Shown here: piece by piece, positions 6,845-9,169 of the stretch
How positions within the stretch are numbered: position 1 is the stretch's first letter
Layout of the letters: the number at the start of each line of letters is the position of its first letter
Assembly (NCBI GenBank): GCA_903828035.1
Contig: CAIKKV010000164.1
Coordinates: forward strand, 1-9,169
Source of the DNA: an uncultured bacterium
GTDB taxonomy: Bacteria; Verrucomicrobiota; Kiritimatiellia; CAIKKV01
Direction: 5' to 3'
Length of the DNA: 9,169 nt
The notes under the pieces: generated by a model
Seen by the model: only the letters and a program-made list of their open reading frames with translations
Told to the model about the DNA's origin: nothing
Databases searched by the model: none
Program-made: the position numbers and the translations under genes

Positions 6845-7510
6845 TCAGCCCCGGTTCTGGAAGGCATCCCGCACGGCGGAAAAACGAAGCACGACAAACA
6901 TCACGCACGGATAGGCCAGCCCGGCCAGCAGCTGGGCGGCCAGGAAGAGCGGGACGAGCCCCTGGACGGGGCCCTCGTGCAGGGACGCCAGACAAGGCGA
7001 ATGCTTCCAGGCCACGGCCGCTCCCGCCGCCACGTGCGCCACCTCCACGAGGCAGTAGGCCAAAGCCAGCGTGCGCCCCCACTTCCGGAAGCGATAAAGC
7101 CCGACGCCGCTGGCCAGGAGCGCCAGGGACAGGAACAGGCCGAGCACGGCGGAAAAAACCTTCCATCCGGAAAACAGCCACGAGCCGTCCGCATGCTCCC
7201 CCCACGCGCCAATCAGCGCCCCGAGCGCGGCAAGCGGCAAGCAAAACAGCCCGGACAAGCCGAAAATAATGTTGCAGAGGCCGAATACCGTGACGGCCAG
7301 GGGGCGGGCCGGCTCCGGGAGGGCCGGGGCAACCGGCAGCGCCGGAGGGAGCCGGAGGAAGGCCTCGGCGTAGGTGAGCCAGGCGGCGCCGCCTTCCCGC
7401 GAAACCCGCGTGGAGCCGGTGATGACGCCCCGGGCCAGCAGCGCCTCCAGGGCCTCGGCCTCGACCGGTCCGACCGCCTGGTTCGCGTCATTGACGTAAA
7501 AATATCTCAC
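6845..7510 (-). CDS. GYF_2 (DUF4339) domain protein with four membrane helices
   Basis: A 221-residue protein. Residues 1-50 fit the GYF_2 pattern: RYFYVNDANQAVGPV, then ALLARGVITGSTRVSREG and W44. This small domain is usually taken as a cytoplasmic module binding Pro-rich or peptide partners. A Pro/Ala linker (55-70) leads to four likely helices (about 71-103, 117-137, 146-168 and 183-207). A basic tract RFRKWGR (140-146) sits between helices 2 and 3 and supports a cytoplasmic loop there. The start is the GTG at 7508-7510, because the GYF_2 domain begins there and GGAG (7516-7519) lies 5 nt upstream, inside the last codons of the isomerase gene. Its stop is 3 nt before the metallopeptidase ATG. 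The role is unknown; membrane assembly or signalling is a guess. Confidence 0.85.
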   Translation of the reverse strand: MRYFYVNDANQAVGPVEAEALEALLARGVITGSTRVSREGGAAWLTYAEAFLRLPPALPVAPALPEPARPLAVTVFGLCNIIFGLSGLFCLPLAALGALIGAWGEHADGSWLFSGWKVFSAVLGLFLSLALLASGVGLYRFRKWGRTLALAYCLVEVAHVAAGAAVAWKHSPCLASLHEGPVQGLVPLFLAAQLLAGLAYPCVMFVVLRFSAVRDAFQNRG

Positions 7511-7519
7511 GGTTACTCC
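7508..7519 (-). promoter_or_regulatory. Ribosome site overlapping the upstream stop codon
   Basis: On the minus strand the order is GGAG, TAA stop of the isomerase overlapping the spacer, then GTG. The last sense codon of the upstream gene supplies the ribosome site, typical of translational coupling, and this fixes the start of the GYF_2 protein. Confidence 0.65.
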
Positions 7520-8496
7520 GCGCCGAGCAGCAGCTCCCGGAGCGCCTTGGTGGACTCGACCGCCAGCCCCCTGTCCACGAGCCCCACGAGCCGCTCCATG
7601 CCGAACCGGTCGAGCCGCTTCTCCAGCGCCACCAGCCATTCCAGGCTGCGGGCGATGGCCTCGCGCCCATCCTCGCGGTAGGGATATTGATCCATGGAAT
7701 ACCAGCCCGTGTACTCGAGCCGGCGGAGCCAGAAGAGCAGCTCCACGTATTCCACCGTGTGCACCGAGCCGACAATCATGTCGTCGTCCCAGGAGCGGTA
7801 GTTGTCGTTGAAATGCATATGGAACAGCTTGCCGTGGCGCGCGAGCAGGGCGGCGCTTTCGGAGACGTTCTCGCCGGCGGCGAAGGCGTGGCCCACGTCG
7901 ATCGTCACGCCGACATTGGCGCAGCCCGTGGCCTGCGCGGCCAGCAGGGCGTCGGCGGCGCGGGCAAGGCCCGCGTACGAGTGGGTGCGGGGCTCGGAGG
8001 GCTTGTACTCCAGGGCCAGCCGGATGTCCTTGCGGTAGCCGGCGCACTCGCGGACCGCCTCCACCAGCCAGTCCCAGGCGCGCAGGAAGTCGCCCTGCAG
8101 CGGGTAGTCGTACCCGTCCTGGCCGGGCCACAGGTTGATGAGCGGGCAGCCCAGCTCCACGGCGACGTCCATCATCTCGCGCGTTTCGGCCACCGCCTGC
8201 CGCCGCACGGCGGGGTCGCGGGAGGTGAAGGCGCCCAGGCCCCAGATCTTGCGGGAGAAATGATCCGGGATGATGGAGGCGCAGGCCAGGTTGTGCCGGC
8301 CCAGCAGGGCCTTCACCTCGGCCACGTTCTTGCCGGTCACGTCCCAGGTGCCGACCAGCTCGATGCCCGTGATGCCGGGGATCGACGCGGCCTGGCGGAC
8401 CATCTCCTCCTTGGGCGGATTTTCCTTATAGCCCGACGAGAGGAAGCGGTCGCACGTGTTGCCCAGGTTTCCGAGAATCACGGAATAACGGCGCAT
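7513..8496 (-). CDS. Sugar isomerase/epimerase, xylose-isomerase-like TIM barrel
   Basis: A 327-residue cytoplasmic enzyme, the usual size for the AP_endonuc_2/xylose-isomerase-like TIM-barrel family, which interconverts keto or aldo sugars at a divalent metal. Likely metal or catalytic residues are E163 (LALEYKP), D200 and H203 (TIDVGHA), H228 (HMHFND) and D269 in SMDQYPYRED. Barrel strands include TGIELVG (43-49), CASIIPDHF (72-80) and PLINLWPGQDG (118-128). The true substrate cannot be told; D-tagatose-3-epimerase-like, rhamnose-isomerase-like and inosose-type enzymes share this plan. There is no signal peptide. The ATG at 8496 has a near-perfect GGAGGT (8501-8506) 4 nt upstream, so the much longer open frame above it is not used. 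It lies 20 nt after the unrecognised gene and 2 nt before the GYF_2 gene. Confidence 0.9.
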   Translation of the reverse strand: MRRYSVILGNLGNTCDRFLSSGYKENPPKEEMVRQAASIPGITGIELVGTWDVTGKNVAEVKALLGRHNLACASIIPDHFSRKIWGLGAFTSRDPAVRRQAVAETREMMDVAVELGCPLINLWPGQDGYDYPLQGDFLRAWDWLVEAVRECAGYRKDIRLALEYKPSEPRTHSYAGLARAADALLAAQATGCANVGVTIDVGHAFAAGENVSESAALLARHGKLFHMHFNDNYRSWDDDMIVGSVHTVEYVELLFWLRRLEYTGWYSMDQYPYREDGREAIARSLEWLVALEKRLDRFGMERLVGLVDRGLAVESTKALRELLLGAE

Positions 8497-8506
8497 AGGG
8501 ACCTCC
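8497..8506 (-). promoter_or_regulatory. Strong Shine-Dalgarno site of the isomerase gene
   Basis: GGAGGT on the minus strand, 4 nt before the ATG. It is the strongest ribosome site in the window and decides the start at 8496. Confidence 0.75.
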
Positions 8507-8516
8507 GGGAAAGGGA

Positions 8517-9169
8517 TCAGTCGTCGAAACGGGTGACGGGAAAGGGAGTGGGCCGCACCTGGGCGTCCAGGCGGGAGGTGACGCGAAGGCCGGGGCAGGT
8601 CATGTTCCAGGAAAGATCGTACCAGCCGTAGTCCAGCTTCACGTCGACGCCCTTGATCACGGCTTCGCTCCAGGACATATCGTTCGAATAAACAGGCTGC
8701 CCCAGGTAGGGGGCCACGATGAGGGTGCAGACCGTGTCGCGCGGAAGGGCGCGGACCTCGCACCGGCCGGTTCCGTAGTTGAGCCGCCCGTCGAAGTGCG
8801 CCACGGTGGCTTCCTTGGTGCGCACGAGCTTGACGCCCATGTAGTAATTGAGCAACCGCCACGGCTGAATGGGCATCGGCATATTGGTCCAAACCGAGGC
8901 GCCGATCTCTCCGACCATGGTGATATCGACGAGGGACTCGTTCCGCGAGCCGCTCCGGGGCTGGCGGGCGAAATCGCAGTAGAAATGAAAGCGGGGGAAG
9001 ATGGCGCTGCCGCCCTTGCGGGTCTGGCCGGTGACATAATCGAAATGCTCGAAGGACCCGCCCGCTCGACTCCAGCCAAACGACCAGTCGAGCTTGATGT
9101 CATCCTTGGAGTGGCGTGGCGAAAACTTGACGGGCCCGAACCGGTGCGTCTCGGCGTTCCACCGGAACG
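8517..9169 (-). CDS. Unrecognised protein, C-terminal 216 residues (5' end beyond the window)
   Basis: The frame is open from the right edge to the TGA at 8517-8519. An ATG at 8916-8918 is internal: the frame above it carries protein-like, aromatic-rich sequence (HFYCDFARQP, KLDWSFGWSR) with no stop up to the edge. I recognise no family. The visible part is rich in Trp, Tyr, Phe and alternating hydrophobic residues, for example LDYGWYDLSWNM near the C-terminus, which suggests beta-sheet structure such as a jelly-roll or beta-sandwich. No membrane helix is visible, and a signal peptide could only be in the missing part. It sits 20 nt upstream of the sugar isomerase gene in the same direction, so it is probably cotranscribed and might act on the same carbohydrate. 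That last point is inference from position only. Confidence 0.72.
   Translation of the reverse strand, partial: FRWNAETHRFGPVKFSPRHSKDDIKLDWSFGWSRAGGSFEHFDYVTGQTRKGGSAIFPRFHFYCDFARQPRSGSRNESLVDITMVGEIGASVWTNMPMPIQPWRLLNYYMGVKLVRTKEATVAHFDGRLNYGTGRCEVRALPRDTVCTLIVAPYLGQPVYSNDMSWSEAVIKGVDVKLDYGWYDLSWNMTCPGLRVTSRLDAQVRPTPFPVTRFDD

Noticed and set aside
5495..7681. 728-residue open frame on the + strand
   Set aside because: It is antisense to the metallopeptidase, GYF_2 and isomerase genes, all of which show family motifs. Its product is Arg/Pro/Gln/His-rich, typical of antisense frames in GC-rich DNA.
7511..8131. Longer start for the GYF_2 protein
   Set aside because: The extra part is a shadow of the isomerase. 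The GYF_2 domain begins at the GTG at 7510, which has a well-placed GGAG.
8497..8892. Longer start for the isomerase
   Set aside because: It overlaps the upstream coding frame, while a GGAGGT site marks the ATG at 8496.

Overview
The window is GC-rich, tightly packed bacterial DNA with no rRNA, tRNA, CRISPR array or transposase. The best fit for its origin is a Gram-negative-type bacterium of the PVC superphylum, possibly a Kiritimatiellota relative. That rests on a secreted DUF1570-like HExxH metallopeptidase, a GYF_2 membrane protein, a lipoprotein-type L,D-transpeptidase, a short octamer tandem array and a long GC-rich intergenic palindrome. The sequence alone does not prove it.

Layout. 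One gene fragment runs on the + strand at the left edge (2-502): a disordered, basic, motif-repeat protein with one C-terminal membrane helix. It converges on a long minus-strand block, and the two meet at an almost perfect 26-bp inverted repeat (507-584). The seven minus-strand genes fall into two groups, described in transcription order, right to left.

The first group is a compact operon entering from beyond the right edge. It contains an unrecognised protein (8517-9169, N-terminus missing), a TIM-barrel sugar isomerase/epimerase (7513-8496), a GYF_2 plus four-helix membrane protein (6845-7510) and a secreted zinc metallopeptidase (5303-6841). Gaps between them are 20, 2 and 3 nt, so translational coupling is likely.

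After a gap of about 100 nt holding a GC hairpin and a possible sigma-70-like promoter, the second group begins. It has a lipoprotein L,D-transpeptidase (4210-5199), a 1002-residue Dna2-like Fe-S nuclease/SF1B helicase (1196-4204) starting 5 nt after it, and a small four-helix membrane protein (618-1160).

The most notable gene is the Dna2-like protein. It carries the full set of signature residues: a Cas4/RecB-type nuclease core, a four-cysteine Fe-S site split around that core, and a complete UPF1/Dna2-type helicase. It appears translationally coupled to a cell-wall crosslinking enzyme. Its last seven codons lie in the octamer repeat. I see no proof of a new multi-gene system; the strongest leads are this helicase-nuclease and its odd neighbourhood, the nested palindrome, and the motif-repeat protein. 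No gene-free stretch reaches 300 bases.
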